Shown: positions 35,061 to 47,622 of the stretch, piece by piece
How the letters are laid out: every line of letters begins with the position of its first letter
Numbering within the stretch: the first letter of the stretch is position 1
Assembly (NCBI GenBank): GCA_033297075.1
Contig: MU858072.1
Location: forward strand, 246,021 to 310,020
DNA length: 64,000 nucleotides
Source: Rhypophila decipiens
Lineage: Eukaryota; Ascomycota; Sordariomycetes; Sordariales; Naviculisporaceae
Direction: 5' to 3'
Made by a program: the position numbers and the translations under genes
Notes under the pieces: model-generated
Databases searched by the model: none
What the model was told of the DNA's origin: nothing
The model's input: the letters and a program-made list of their open reading frames with translations, nothing else

Positions 35061-35631
35061 TGCTGCTGTTGTGTGCGAGTGTTGAAGATGAATCGAATAG
35101 GGTATGCTCTTGTTAAAACGAGTGCGGAGTTTGTGTGGAGGATGCCGGTTTATTTTTTGTGCGGGATAAGCTTTCAATGGGATCAACAAAAAAGTTCGCA
35201 AAGGAGAGTGGCCCGTGTTATTTTGAGGGCATCGAGCTGGTCGGGAAGGTGCCAGGCAGCGGGCAGCTCGTTGCCTGTAGCTACCTGCCTGCACACAGTG
35301 CGGCAGAGGAAGTGTGGAGTTGTCGAGCTGTCGAGATGGAAGGAGCGACTGAGCATCTGGAAAACGAGAGATGGGCCTCTGTGATCCGTACCAGTCGCGT
35401 TTCCGGGCCGCCGAGCAAAGATATCGGAAGATCCATCACCTCCGCCTCAAGGGCCAGTAAATCAAAGCAAACAGAACAGAAAAGACTCCAACAGTAAACG
35501 ACCGCCATTCTATTCAAGCGTCTATCTATCTCTTCCTCTAAAAGAAGACCAACAAGACCACGGACAACCTCTAATCAGCCAGTACCAAATCCCACAGCCC
35601 AAACCCCACAACCCAAATATCTTCAACAAAC
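35061..35631. other. Intergenic between two minus-strand genes
   Basis: This 570-bp stretch holds the promoter of the five-exon gene and the 3' end of the SMP-30 family gene. No distinct motif was recognised and no further gene is supported. Confidence 0.55.
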
Positions 35632-36762
35632 TCATGCCGACCCATTAGCATGCCCGTTAACAAGCGCCAACTTGACCTTGCCATGTCCCAGCCCGGTAGC
35701 CCCAACGTCGACCCGGAACAAGCCACCTCCATACTTGGCAGCCTCTCCCTCGGCGCCGTTCGCCGCAGTAGTGATGAACAGCTCGGTGCCGACAAACTCG
35801 CAGCAGGTGGTGTTGGTAGTAGGCAGCTTGATCTGTCCGACGAGCTTGCCCTCAGGCGAGATCTTGAGAACTCTGCTCTCGCCATAGACGGCATGCCAGA
35901 TATTGCCGTCCTTGTCGACCCGGAACCCATCGGGCTCTCCTGGCCCGATGTGTTTGTAAAAGATACGCTCGTTGGATACACTGCCGTCGGTAGCGTCATA
36001 GTCCCATGCTATCACCTCCCTGGCAGTGCTGTTGGTGAAGTAGACGGTCTTTCCATCTGGTGACCAGCCGACCGAGTTGGGGATGATAATTTTCGACTTG
36101 ACGAGCTGCTTTGACTTTTTGATGAGATCGAATGTGTAGAGTGAGCCTGGATTAGATGTTAGTGAAAGACTCGGATCAAACAGGTCCATGTCTCCTCGCA
36201 GTCCTCCAGTTCGTGGAGTCAATTCCCACGTAGCCAGACGTCCATTCCTGCAGTGAGAGCCGCCAAATAACATCCTCTCCAGACCCAAAATCTCATAGAG
36301 AATGAAAAGAAAAGTAGTCAACTCACCCTCATCCCTAAAATCCCCCAACCCAAAATCCGTCATCGTCCCGATCCAAAACCTCCCATGGGGATCCACCTCA
36401 CCATCGTTACTCCTCGTCCTCTCGCCCTCCTCAAACTTGGCACCCTCAAGATACTCATACTGCCCCGTCTTCCTATCCAACAGCGCCAATCCATACTTGG
36501 CCCCGATGAGCAACTTCTCCTGAGGATTATACCCTTCCACATCAGCAGTAACCGTAACAGGAACATCGAATTCCAACGTCTTGAGCGATGACGGTCCTGC
36601 GGCAAGATCAACCGTGTGCAGGCGCTTGTTGATAATGTCCACGAAGCGGAGCGTGTTTGTTGCTGGCTCGTAGTGAGGACCTTCTCCCAGAGCGGTGTGC
36701 AGGTCCATGTACGGCTCTGTGACGACCCATTCCTCGGCCAACTTTTCGGTTTGGTGGGCCAT
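35632..36762 (-). CDS. SMP-30/gluconolactonase/LRE-family lactonohydrolase
   Basis: Members of this family are six-bladed beta-propellers that use one divalent metal to hydrolyse sugar lactones such as gluconolactone; animal regucalcin (SMP-30) belongs here. The model is two exons, 36762-36327 and 36146-35632, giving 316 residues, the normal family length. The three expected metal ligands are present: E27 in LGEGPHYEP, the Asn of IIPNSVGWSPDG, and the Asp of EPDGFRVDKDGNIW. The 180-nt intron (GTGAGT donor, CACTAACATC branch, CCAG acceptor) is a multiple of three without a stop, so an unspliced reading adds 60 residues between FRDEG and SLYTFD. The ATG at 36762 has a good context (CAAGATGGC). 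A longer upstream frame lacks family similarity. No signal peptide is seen, so a cytosolic enzyme is likely. The true substrate is unknown. Confidence 0.9.
   Translation of the reverse strand: MAHQTEKLAEEWVVTEPYMDLHTALGEGPHYEPATNTLRFVDIINKRLHTVDLAAGPSSLKTLEFDVPVTVTADVEGYNPQEKLLIGAKYGLALLDRKTGQYEYLEGAKFEEGERTRSNDGEVDPHGRFWIGTMTDFGLGDFRDEGELTTFLFILYEILGLERMLFGGSHCRNGRLATWELTPRTGGLRGDMDLFDPSLSLTSNPGSLYTFDLIKKSKQLVKSKIIIPNSVGWSPDGKTVYFTNSTAREVIAWDYDATDGSVSNERIFYKHIGPGEPDGFRVDKDGNIWHAVYGESRVLKISPEGKLVGQIKLPTTNTTCCEFVGTELFITTAANGAEGEAAKYGGGLFRVDVGATGLGHGKVKLALVNGHANGSA
36147..36326 (-). other. Stop-free 180-nt intron in the SMP-30 family gene
   Basis: GTGAGT and CCAG borders with a CACTAAC branch sequence mark an intron of 60 codons' length and no in-frame stop. 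Removal gives the contiguous propeller sequence FRDEG-SLYTFD, which fits the family. Retention would insert a Leu/Arg-rich segment unlike the rest of the protein. Confidence 0.85.
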
Positions 36763-38338
36763 CTTGGAGGTGGATCTTGTTTGCTTGTGAGACCGGTGAT
36801 GGGATTGGTGAAAATATCGATCAAGATTTACGCTTCTTTTTGTTTGAAAGGCCGACTGTAAAATTATTGACGACGCGATTGTCGGGGCTGCTTTCTCGGG
36901 CCCGGTACCGGTGATGTAATGATAATGATGACGACGGAGGTGCCAAGCCGGATACGCCCCGGATCCACTTCTCCTCTTTCTTGCGCCGGGGTTATCAGCT
37001 CCTCGATCTGCTGAAGAGTCGAGGTGAATTAGCAGATAGGACGATGAGTTGCAAAACAATTCCGTCTTCTCACTTTCTTCTGACCTCCCTGATATTGTAT
37101 ATAATAGCGCGGGAAAAGTTTCCGTTCGGGCTTTGTTGGAAGGCCGGGTAAGCGGCAGACAAAGACGGCAGCCCGGAGGTAACCAGGTAATAATTATATG
37201 GGGAATATGATGGGTGAAAAATGGATGACGCGGTGAACTACCTACAATAGTAGCTCGATGCGCTTTTTATAGCATGCATTCTCTTGGGAACAACAATGGC
37301 AGCTATCACCGTCGTAGTAATAGCGGCGCCTAGTTGAGAGATATGTGGCCGGACTTGCGGCAACACCGGCAGCGGAGCCGGACGCCGAAGACGTGGTAGC
37401 AGCACCATCTTTGCCAACCCGTCGGTACCTCTTGCGTCGGTTGAATTTTCTTTAGTTTCAACCGGGAAGCCTGAACAGTGTTGAAGAATCAGCACAAATT
37501 CCACTCATGGTACTAATTATCTGTTTTGCTTCAGCCACAAGTGCCGACGCAGGCAGGTAAGCAAACCCGAGAATTGTCCATATCAACCTCATTTCTATAT
37601 CTTCTTTCATTATCACGAGTTAAATCCCACGTACATCAACCAATCTGTCGGGATTTTATCGTCCGTGAAAATGGGGGTAGCGGAAGAAACGGCCCTCAGA
37701 TCCGGTCGCTTCTTGCTTATCCGGACAGACGGGTTTGAGTGAAGAAAGGCAAAGTAAAGAAGAGAAGCAAAATCGCGCTTTCGTGAGTTTGGGAAATCAC
37801 GAGTAAAAACAATCGCCATGTTTGGACGCATGTCGTTTCTTCACCAGATATTTTGTCGGAGTTACCATAATAAGCAACGACACCCTCTCTCATCAGTCAG
37901 GGTCACTGTGAGGAACGTTGGAATCGGAGATACCATGGTTGGTATGATGTAATTGGTAACAACCCGCTCAGGAACCTCACGGTTGCCCAATCTATTCCAT
38001 AGCTTCAGTGGCACGCAAGTTGGATGGGTAACTCAAAGTGTTCCGTCCGCATGGCAGGATCTGCCCTCGACGTTGTATCCATGATCTCACGACCAGCCCT
38101 GCTGTGCTGTAGTGCCTCCCAAGCATCTGGTTGTGATGATGGGCCTGGATCCAGGGCGCTCGCTGAGAGACGACCCCATCAAACCAAAGCGAGGGTGTGG
38201 CAGACTGCTGTGTCCTGTGCCAGGGATACCCCGTACTGTATCCAGTGTGCCGCTGTCTGCAGGCCTGTGTAGGACAAAATTACTCCGCACCTGCTCGAAA
38301 CCGCAAAAAGCGCCGTAAAACGACAGTTCTAGGTGTAT

Positions 38339-38366
38339 GTACGGATACAGTATACTGTATCCTTAC
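38339..38366. repeat. 28-bp near-perfect palindrome with 20-bp perfect core
   Basis: The core GGATACAGTATACTGTATCC (38343-38362) is a perfect inverted repeat with no spacer. The symmetry extends four more bases on each side with one mismatch. A looser relative with 8-bp arms, CATACAGT-AA-ACTGTATG, lies at 39281-39298. The left end is the recurrent GTACGGATAC word. Confidence 0.88.
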
Positions 38367-41300
38367 GTACCTCGGTTCCTACTCCTAGCAACCTGGAAGT
38401 TCAAATGGCCGGTCCCAGCTCCGGGCCCAATGAGAGCACGACTCCAGAGAAGACAGGGAGCGTTGGATCTAGAGGCGTCTGGAAAGACGAAATAAATCCC
38501 AGAGGAAAATCTAATGAGTACTCCATCTGTGGATTCTCCAACAGAACGAATTAGTGCCCGTTTTGCTTCCAACAGTTTCTGCCCGCAAATCTCGGATGCG
38601 ATTCCGAACCAAAGCAAAGCCTCAGATAAGCGCAAGAAACTACACTAGCTCACCGGTGCCTCCCGTCAAGAAAGACGATACGCCTAGCCAGTAGGAAGAA
38701 ATCCAGTTTCATCTTTCAAAATGAGAAAAGAAAAGAAAAAAGAAAAAAAGTTACATTAAATCCACTTGCTTGGATAGCGTAAAGGGAAGTGTGATGATAT
38801 CAGCTGACATTGTGGTGGTGGATGTAAATGGGGTTATCGACAAGTCAATATTGAGACGCTGAAAATTACCGACCCCTCTCTCACCTTACAGGGTACGTGT
38901 CCCCTTAATTGATGTCGAGCTTTCTCAAGTGATGATACCGTCATCACATTGTAACGTCGGTGTACTGTACTATGCCGAAGAGCGCTGTCCGGTCTGGTCT
39001 TGATCTGAGAAGTGACATGGAGTTAATGAGAGTTCGAACCAATATGGTAATCCATACGCGGATGATTTGTGTCTCTTATTGTGTTCTAGATTGATTGCAG
39101 AGTTCCTGCTGATTCAATGTCGAAAAGGCATGATCTGTTGCCAGGTATAAGAAAGCATAACTGTCGTTCATCTGAAGTAATGGAAAGCCTTCGAGAAGGA
39201 ACGGGAGAAGAAAGGAGCCGTGCCTGATCTTCTATTCCCCAATCTTCAAGGACGGGATGGGCTGTTCGTGGGCTGTATTCCATACAGTAAACTGTATGTA
39301 ACTCAGGCCGCGGAGTATTTCCCACGTCCTATCTGTTGGTATCCATACGAAGGACCAAATATTGCCTTGGTATACGACGCAGCAATGTCGTAACGAGATC
39401 GACCGAATTGCCGAATGCCTCTTTTATTTTATCCTAACAAGCGTCTCTTTCTCCCGTTTTTGGCCCGATTTTCTTTTCTTCTTTCGCTTGCAAGTCGTAT
39501 CGTCACTCTTGTTATGGGGTCTTGGGGGCCTTCCTCCTCACCCCCGGTCACGTTAGGTGACAGTTGAGAGTGGATATCATAAAACACATGATCGACAGTT
39601 GCTGCATGCGCCATCCCATCATCCCCCCAACCGCTGCCGCCCTGGAAAATGGGTTGGTCGTTGGTCCACACATCCAGGATTCTGGCCAAAGGGACCTGAC
39701 CTGTGGGAAATGGAATTGGGAAAGTAGCCTGAGGTACGGATACAGTTCCATGGTTGGTGGATTCCGTCATTTTTTTTCTTCTTCAAAAATCAGTGACCAA
39801 AAGACTGGAAGCGAAATCGAAAACAAGAGGATCCAATATCAACGATATTATTCCTCCGTATGATGGTCATTGGTGATGATGCATTGATACCCCATTGGTA
39901 CCCTCCCCCATGCACCGTGAAGTCGACGTGCAGTGCATATGGCGGTTGTAAATGTTGATGTAATGTCTCGCGCAAGTCTCGATATTGACAAGACATCGCC
40001 TTTCTTCTGGGTGCCTGTTTGAGACAAGAATAGGTACGGATAACTATCTTCAAGGCTGCCTGCATATAGGTGATAACGATACCCGGAGAGTCTCGAGAAG
40101 ATTGAGGGCGCTGTCGTTGACTCGTCTCTGATTCCGTCAAAAACTCAATGTTTCCGGCTGGAGATATTAATATTGTAGAATAGACCGTGTTTAAAATAGC
40201 AAAATGGTGCATCTCGACGATAATGAACCCACGTTGGTATTTTCTTGTTGTCCACTGCCAGGCTCGGAAATTTGCTTATTACACCAATGATTCAGATTTT
40301 CAGCCCAGGGGAAAGCTGGGGCTTGCGGCTGCCTGAGCTGAAGCCGTGACGGGGAATTTGGTTGTTTGTGATACATCAAACCAACAGATCACATTGGGAT
40401 TACGGAATCCTTCGTTTTTTGGAATCGTGGCCGATGCCGTCCAAGAAAGGGGGCAGTGAAGTTGTTCTACATTTTTAGACCGGAGTGCGCTTACCTGTGT
40501 GAGTGAGCAGTCGGCGTCATATTCCGTCATATTCAGTTCGATAAGACGCTGGCCTCTTCGGCGTTGTGCGGTCTTCGGTGAGATGTCCACTTCTCAGCTC
40601 GCTCCGGAAACCCTACTTACGGGCACTGATTTGTTAACATACCGGAGTCGATACCCCCGTAGGTCAGTGAAGCGTTGCCTGCTGTTGGCATCTTTTCTTT
40701 ATCCATTGCCTTTGCTCCTTGAATCTTGATACAGTAGTGCGGTCCTTCGAGGCTGCCACCAGCCAGTCGCAACCGGTCATCGAGCTGCGAATCAGCATGA
40801 CTGCACGAGTGACACGAAGTGAAAAGCCACGGGGTCGTCTCTTCGCGCTTGTCGTTGCGCTAGTTGGTGATGCATGCATGCTGGCACGGGACCTGCAGGC
40901 GATTTGGGGTGCTGCGCATCTGAACCCATCACAACCTAGGACCACTTCCGATTTTTGACTCCTCGAATCTCGAGATTGGGAGCACCACAGCAATCTAGTC
41001 CCGGATATGGGCAGGAGGGCTGAGCCTCCAATGTCAAGACATTCAAAGCTTCAAGCCAAAGACACATCTTTTACTCGCCGAGACTACTAAGGTGCACGGA
41101 TTACTGCATGTCCGTAGCGGAAAAAACTTGGCTACATGACGGAACGACAAAGTTCTGTGTAACTGTCGTGGGACGGGCCGCAGGCGTTTACCGGTTGACT
41201 GTCTGTTCGTCATCCCGAATGATTGATCTCGTCAAGGGGTAAATAACTAATGTGAGGTGCCGGGGGGATACACATCACGCAGCACACGTCGGACCAATTC

Positions 41301-44300
41301 CTCGGCATCATCCTGGTGGAAATAAAATGTCTCTGGTTACGCCAGTTGGACAAGCTGGTCTCGGATCGTGGTGTGCGTCTGTCAACGTCAGCTCTCATAT
41401 GGACATGATTTGTTCCAAAATATGTCTCTGCCTCCAGGTTCTGAGAGCGATATTGGCGACAGGACAGGACTTCAGGGCCATTTGGCGTGTCGTTTAAGCT
41501 CCAACTGAGCGGGACGTTGGTGATCACTCCCCGTTCAACATATGTCTCGTTGCTTGCACCCTGAAAATCCACAATAGTAGCAGGCAGTTACGGATCACGG
41601 ATGATGCCTCATTGTCGTGTGAGAGGCAGAGAAGGAGACCTGGGAAAGCCGGAAATAAACGTGTTCTTCGTGGCTGAAGCGCGTGCTCTCTTCCGATTAT
41701 ATATGTCCTTCTGTTCATGTCAGCCAGCCGTCTTGCGTTATCATAACGAGGGCCCGAATAATAATGTCCGAACGAGAAACTCACCATGTCACTTTTTGTC
41801 CGGTCTTGGAGACACGGATCGAACCGTGAGGCAGGTTGCAAAATTGCCAATTTCGTCTTTGGCTGTTTAACGTCACCTTGTGACGAAAAGGATCCCGCTC
41901 CCCTTGGGGCTTGATATCCGGGAAGAGAGATGGTCGACTTGACACCAAGCCGCACCCGTTCCTGTCTCTGTACGGTTAACTTCCATATTGGAGATGACTG
42001 GCATGTCTCTTGCCTCGCGTGGGTGCCAAGACAAATGGGAGAGTGTTCATTATCAACCCGAAATGAGGAAGCGCTGGGAGAGGCCCAAAGAATTTGCTCA
42101 ATGGATATCCGTCCGCACGGTCCCAAGTCAATTTGTGAGCAGCGACACAGCAGGGGATGTCCTCGTTGTTCCTTTGAGCGTTTAATTGGACATTTATGAG
42201 AAACGCGGGAGTTTTTTGCGTTGGTTTCGAGTGATCAGGGTCGCATTGCTGGCCGCAGAGACCAGGGTTCACATGTTCTGCTCGGTAACTTTGATTGCTG
42301 TCTGTCGGCCGATTGAGGTTCAAGTCTCCAAGAGTGTTCCCAAACTCAACAAAGTGAAGAATAATGATGAGATGGGGCAGACGAACTGAGACTTGGGGGC
42401 ATAAGATGACTCTCTCCTTCCAGAATTTCTGACGTGATTCTTTGGCCCCAGGCTTTCGGTTTTTTGGTACCCCGTGGAGACCGGATGATGTCGTCGTCAA
42501 GGGCAAGGATCGCTCGGATCACCAGCAGCCACGCCATCCGCCTTGTGGGTGTTCGTTCCATGCATCTCAGGTTACCTGCAGGACAGCCCAAGTCTGACCC
42601 GTGGGATGGTGTGGGAAAAGTCAGGCGTCAATGCACACACCAAAAAGCCGCGGTTCCTTGTAAACTGCAGACAACATGCATAAAAGCTCAGTGAAGCGCC
42701 GTGTCTGGGCAGAGCGGTCAAGATTCGACATGATGAGTTGGCTTCTTTATAGATCCTCCTAGCGGCCAATCAGGTACCAATTGACGCGATGGCATGCATC
42801 TGCATCTGATCCAACGCGTGAAAAAAAAAACCGTTGGGCTGGATCTTTGATGGGAACCAGACATGTGGCTCCAGGTATCAAAGCCCAAGTGAGAGCTGGA
42901 CGCCATAACTTGTAAGCCGGTTTTGTTCACACCGACCTTACAGTACAGCGTCATTGCGCCATGGAGGCTGCTATGGAATGGGTAATTGTTCCCGACTTGG
43001 AGAGCCAACGGATCAATATATTCACATGCGTATCCGGATAGGAGAGACTTCAACAGAAGGCGGGCAGAACACCCTGGACATCTGTGCCTGCCACCTGGAA
43101 ACATTCTTATGATGATTAGGTGGGCGAGATCCTTGAAACTGTGCCAGGGAGATGCTTTTGACCTGGTATCCGTGTTCAGCGGGCTTCATCCATGCTGCCA
43201 TGTATTCATCCGGCTTTCGGACTGTTGTATTATAAGCGACCTGCTGGGTTTGAAATGTCCAGCACAGTCTGTGCCAGTCTGCCAGAAAGTCCCAGAAAAT
43301 CTATCTCACCAGGTAGGTACATACATGGTCGCCAATTCAGCTCAGTTTCCTCGAATCCTTCTAGAATTGCGGCGGTGCGGGATGGCACTCCTAGGCTGAA
43401 GACTAGTAGGTCCCCCGTTGGGCCCGTTGGGAACGAAAGAGAAGCAAGTATTTGACGCGCCAGCAAGCTGGATGAGTAACAAGGAGGATATCTCATCCTG
43501 GGATGCAACGCAACCGCTTCCGAGGCCTGGCCGCGCTTGTCCAGGTCAAGTCCTTTTGGTGTTTCGTTTTCCGCTCGTCCGCTAAATAATGTCTCTCGTT
43601 GGCGTTGACGGTCCATGGAGCGTCCGGGAGATGGAGAACTGATGACTTGGAATGACAGCAAAAGAATTCCTATCTGCAACTACTGTCCAGACTAGAGGTA
43701 TGTGTTGGCAATTGATCCACACCTAGGTAGTAGCAAGCTGCTGCCGTGGGTTCTGTTTTGGGATGTTGGAGATGGAGTCAGCAAAAAGTCGGTTCAAGTT
43801 GGAGCGGTAGAGGTTTAAACCAGCGGTGACAACATGGACAGGGGATCAGAGGTCTCCGCAAACTCATCTGTGCAGTAGCGCCTCCGCCCGCATCGTGCTT
43901 GCTGCAGCAAACAGTGACGTTGCTTGGTGTGGATCCGCCGTCTAGGGCTCAAGTAAGACCTGGAGTGTTTAGCGCAAGTACGGATAGTTCAGTGGAGTGA
44001 AGAAAGCTGGAGCTGACCAGGGGTCCTTCCGTGTTCCGCGAGAATGTTGGAAATCATCCATGATCCATGCTCCGAGACAAGAGAGAAAAATAGTTGACGA
44101 TGCCACTGGAGAGCAAAGTGCCCCAAAGACAGTCCGTGAGGAAGGAGCTAGACCGCTTTCACACCGGCGTCCCTGCAGCTGTGGCACTTTTCTCTGGGTC
44201 TGGTGGGCAGAAACCAGCACGGTGCGGAGTACGGATACCGTGACTCCTTCCTTCGACACACCTCCAGCTCCCGGCTGCTTCCCGACCTCCGGATGGACGA

Positions 44301-44544
44301 TGCCTACGGGTTACCACAGAACCTGCCAAAATGCTGACTACCTACCTAGGCGAGACAAAATGGAAGACAAGCCGGATTCTCCAAACTGAGATCGCCAGCA
44401 AGGCCCGTCTGCATTTTGGATCAAGATGTGCGGAAGAGCATGACGAGTCCCGGACCCGGAACCCTCTGATCTCGACACCCGGATCACCAGAGCCAAGCTC
44501 ATGAGAATTTCCATGTCGAATGCCCCACCAGCTTGTACTATGAG

Positions 44545-44557
44545 CCGTACGGAGTAC
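44545..44557. repeat. CCGTACGGAGTAC motif copy
   Basis: This is one of several copies of the GTACGGAGTAC word in the gene-free tracts. Others are at 30010-30026, 51293-51302 (TACGGAGTAC), 52526-52540, 52312-52321 (reverse strand) and 52897-52913 (reverse strand). Confidence 0.8.
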
Positions 44558-47500
44558 AGGACTCGCATTCGAGATCGACGAAATTACTGGAAGGTAGCGA
44601 GACAACACATGATGTGTGAATGGAGCCCAAATGATCTGGCATACAAAAATCTTCAGGCTCCTGTTAACGCTGATCACAAGGCGGAGATTGTGCAGAACGG
44701 ACCCTACCCGTTCGGATTGTGCTCATCGTTGACAGCACACTACTACTAAATGGCTCTGTTACGGATATGGCTGATGATGTCTCACAAACGCAATAGCAGT
44801 TCATTTTGCGGATCAGTGTGGCTTTAATATCCGTAGACTACACTAATTCCGTCTCTGACGGCATGGAGTCTATCTCGCCCTGAATGACGAACATGTCCAG
44901 TTGGCTGGTAATCAAGGGTCCCTCGTCTGTCGTTTAGTTGAGCTCAGCCGCCGCTCGTCAGCACGATGTCCGGACACACGCGACGAAGCGCCTGCACACC
45001 CCTAAGCGCGAGCCTGAATAGCTTTTCTTACTCGTACTATTTTGAAGGCCGTATGAAGCAACTGGGACACGGGCGGTCCCATTGGGAAGCCCTGTTCCTT
45101 CCCGGATGCCACTGGGGTTCTACCCGCATCAGCAAGATCAACAGCACGCGGGATATCTCGTTCGTCACTAGTCCAAGCAGGACCACAATTGTCTCAGGAG
45201 AGACAAAGGAATCTCAAGACGAAGGGGCGATCGCGAACCGCGATTACTCTGCCACCTTGAGGATCTTTTCTTGTTCCCGAGATGAGCGCTTTTATGCACC
45301 GTGTCGTATCTCCAGGAACACTGCGTGATGAAAATGAGTTGAACCAAGTTCGATGAGGTATATTATATACACCTCGTGCTAAAACACTACTGGCAACTTC
45401 CCTCACTTGCTTCAATCACAAGACAAGGTCCCGAAAAGTGAGGCAAGAGTCAAAACAGCTCATAAAGAGAATTGGGACGGACTTGCTCATGTCGTTCTGG
45501 ACGGCGGTAATATAAAGATCATCAAGAATGAAACTCAGTGATGGATCATGTACGAAATTGGCCAACGTCTCCGGGGCGGAGAGAAAGGTTGTCAACCAGA
45601 TCGCGTGTGAATCTGATGGTGAGCGAAACTTGCCCGTTTTGTGCTAGCCCCTTTACAAAATTGGCAAGGCTTGCAAGGGTCGGCCTCTCATGCGAGCCAC
45701 ACATCCAGTCGGTCGGGGCCATGTCGTCGGGTCGTAAAAGTCAACAAGGGCATTTGAGCTCTGCGTCCTCAGCTATCAACTATTTGTCATCTACGCCAAG
45801 AATAGCGAGACTGCTTTTTGCAGCTCGCCAGACTTGACGGATCGCGTGCAAGGCAAAAACTGATTCTAGCTGGACGGATGAGATGAAGAAAAGAAAGAAG
45901 CACGAAAACCAAAGGGAAAAAAGAAAGCAAGAGGGAAGGGAAAAGAAAGCTTAAAAGAGCAGGGAGGGAAGAGCAACCGGTTCTGCTAGTCCAACCAATT
46001 TTACCAGAAGGAAGCGTCTACCCAAGCCCTGTCAAGGTTTTAGCACCACAACCTCAGAGAGGAGCATGGTCACCCCCCGGTTCCTCCTGCACCCCGGCCA
46101 CTGCCTTCCCAGTGCTGACCATCCACACTTCCAGCCATTCATCTGGCCCTTGCAAGTTGCCGGTCAGTGAACCTGGAAGGTACCAGTACGGTACCTGCCT
46201 CTAGGGACTGATAAGACATGGGCATTGACATACTCCCTAATGGGTCTAGCCAGGTTTTTTAATTCTTTTTTTCTTTCTTTCTGATGGATCGAAGAAAAAA
46301 AAATAACAACTCATTCACCCACCCCAGGCAGGAGGACCCTGTTGGTTGGCAACGGCAAAACCGCTTGTGGAGCTGACCTTCAAATCTCTCCTCGTCCTAC
46401 CTGCCGGGTATCCTCGAAGCTATTTCCCTTCTTCACACTCTGGAGTAGCATCGAACCAAACAAATTTCTGCTGGGGGCGTGCTGCTAGCAACTATTAGGA
46501 TATCAAGACTTGTCACGGGCTCGTCTGGCCCTCATCACGATATCATCTCATCCCACTGACCAAAACCACAAACGTCATTCCTCGACTTCTTTGGGATGCC
46601 CTAGGCCTTAGGTATCTAGCCTATCCGCCCAAACGGAGACACCCAGTACGGATTAGGAACAACACGCTCGGCACCTGCTGTGCGTCAGTATTGACACGCT
46701 AGAAATTACGAGGCGAAAAGATAGTGCTCTGGTCGTGTCTCTGCCCACTCAAGACTGGACGTGGAGAACGGCGAACACCAGGTACTGTACGGATACCTAG
46801 CGCTCACTGGACCTTTGTGGCCATTCAAAGCCCAAGGCTCCTCCTGAAGATCATGGTTGGTTCGCCTCAGTCTCCCATGCCACCGGTTACCACAAATACT
46901 ATTCTTGCAACCGACGATTATTACGCACCGTCGTTGATCCCTCTGCACCTGTCATCCTCCAGCTCTGCTCAACCAAGATATCTCCTCGTCAGCTTTACAT
47001 CCGTTTGCCGGCGTCATCCTCATCCGAGCAGCACAGCACACTGGTGATTTCACTCACGTCTCAGCCACTCGCTCTCGTAGCTATTGAAAGTCCTTGTCTG
47101 CCCATTCGTTGGTCAAGGTCTCTCTGCAGCTCTGTGACCTGGACTCGTACTTCTTGGACCTCCTCGGCCAGCCCGCCGCCGCTTCCAGCTACATAGAGAC
47201 ACGCCTATCGACTCCTCTTCCCAGTGTGGCGAGTGTGCCAGGTCCCGCCCGATCGCGATTGTATCTTCGCCGCTGTACAAGACACAGAGATCCATCGCCG
47301 ACGACCATAAGTCGACTGCCGGCGGTGCTAATATTCGACTACCAGACAGACAACACGCCGCTCCCTCGAGTTTTCTCCAAGAACCGTCAGCCTGGCGGTC
47401 CAAACTGTCGTTCGGTATTCCCAAGACACACCGCAGAGGTCGCCACCGGAGCTATCGACGCCAACTGCCTGTGGTTTCGAGCTCCAAGGCAAGGACCTCG

Positions 47501-47622
47501 TGCGGAGCGGGATACCGATCGTTGATTTCCAGGGGAAAACCACTTCGAGACCTTTAGAAGGTGACTGTGGTGGTCAATGTCAGAGCCCTCGCCAGCCCCA
47601 GCGCGAAGGGGTACAGGTCTCG

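Larger units (their letters stand above)
36763..47622. other. 10.9-kb gene-free region upstream of the bZIP gene
   Basis: No protein-coding gene is supported. Open frames are short and mutually overlapping; the longest, on the minus strand at 41524-42126, starts at a TTG and shows no domain. The first 300 bases hold the SMP-30 gene promoter, and the last 1 kb or so the bZIP leader. Recurrent GTACGGATAC words occur at 38339, 39734, 44229 and 46787, a CCGTACGGAGTAC at 44545-44557, and a long near-palindrome at 38339-38366. A purine-rich A/G tract covers about 45880-45970. Composition is near 50% GC, so this does not look like heavily mutated transposon DNA. Confidence 0.55.

Noticed and set aside
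30710..36762. A secondary-metabolite or catabolic cluster linking the NADH dehydrogenase and the lactonase
   Set aside because: No backbone synthase, transporter or pathway regulator lies nearby, and the neighbours are housekeeping or unknown genes.
39020..39045. B-box-like GAGTTCGAACC at about 39030
   Set aside because: No convincing A box or acceptor stem nearby.
41524..42126. 200-codon minus-strand frame in the long gene-free tract
   Set aside because: It starts at a TTG, has no recognisable motif, and overlaps another unrelated frame (41976-42506) of similar length.
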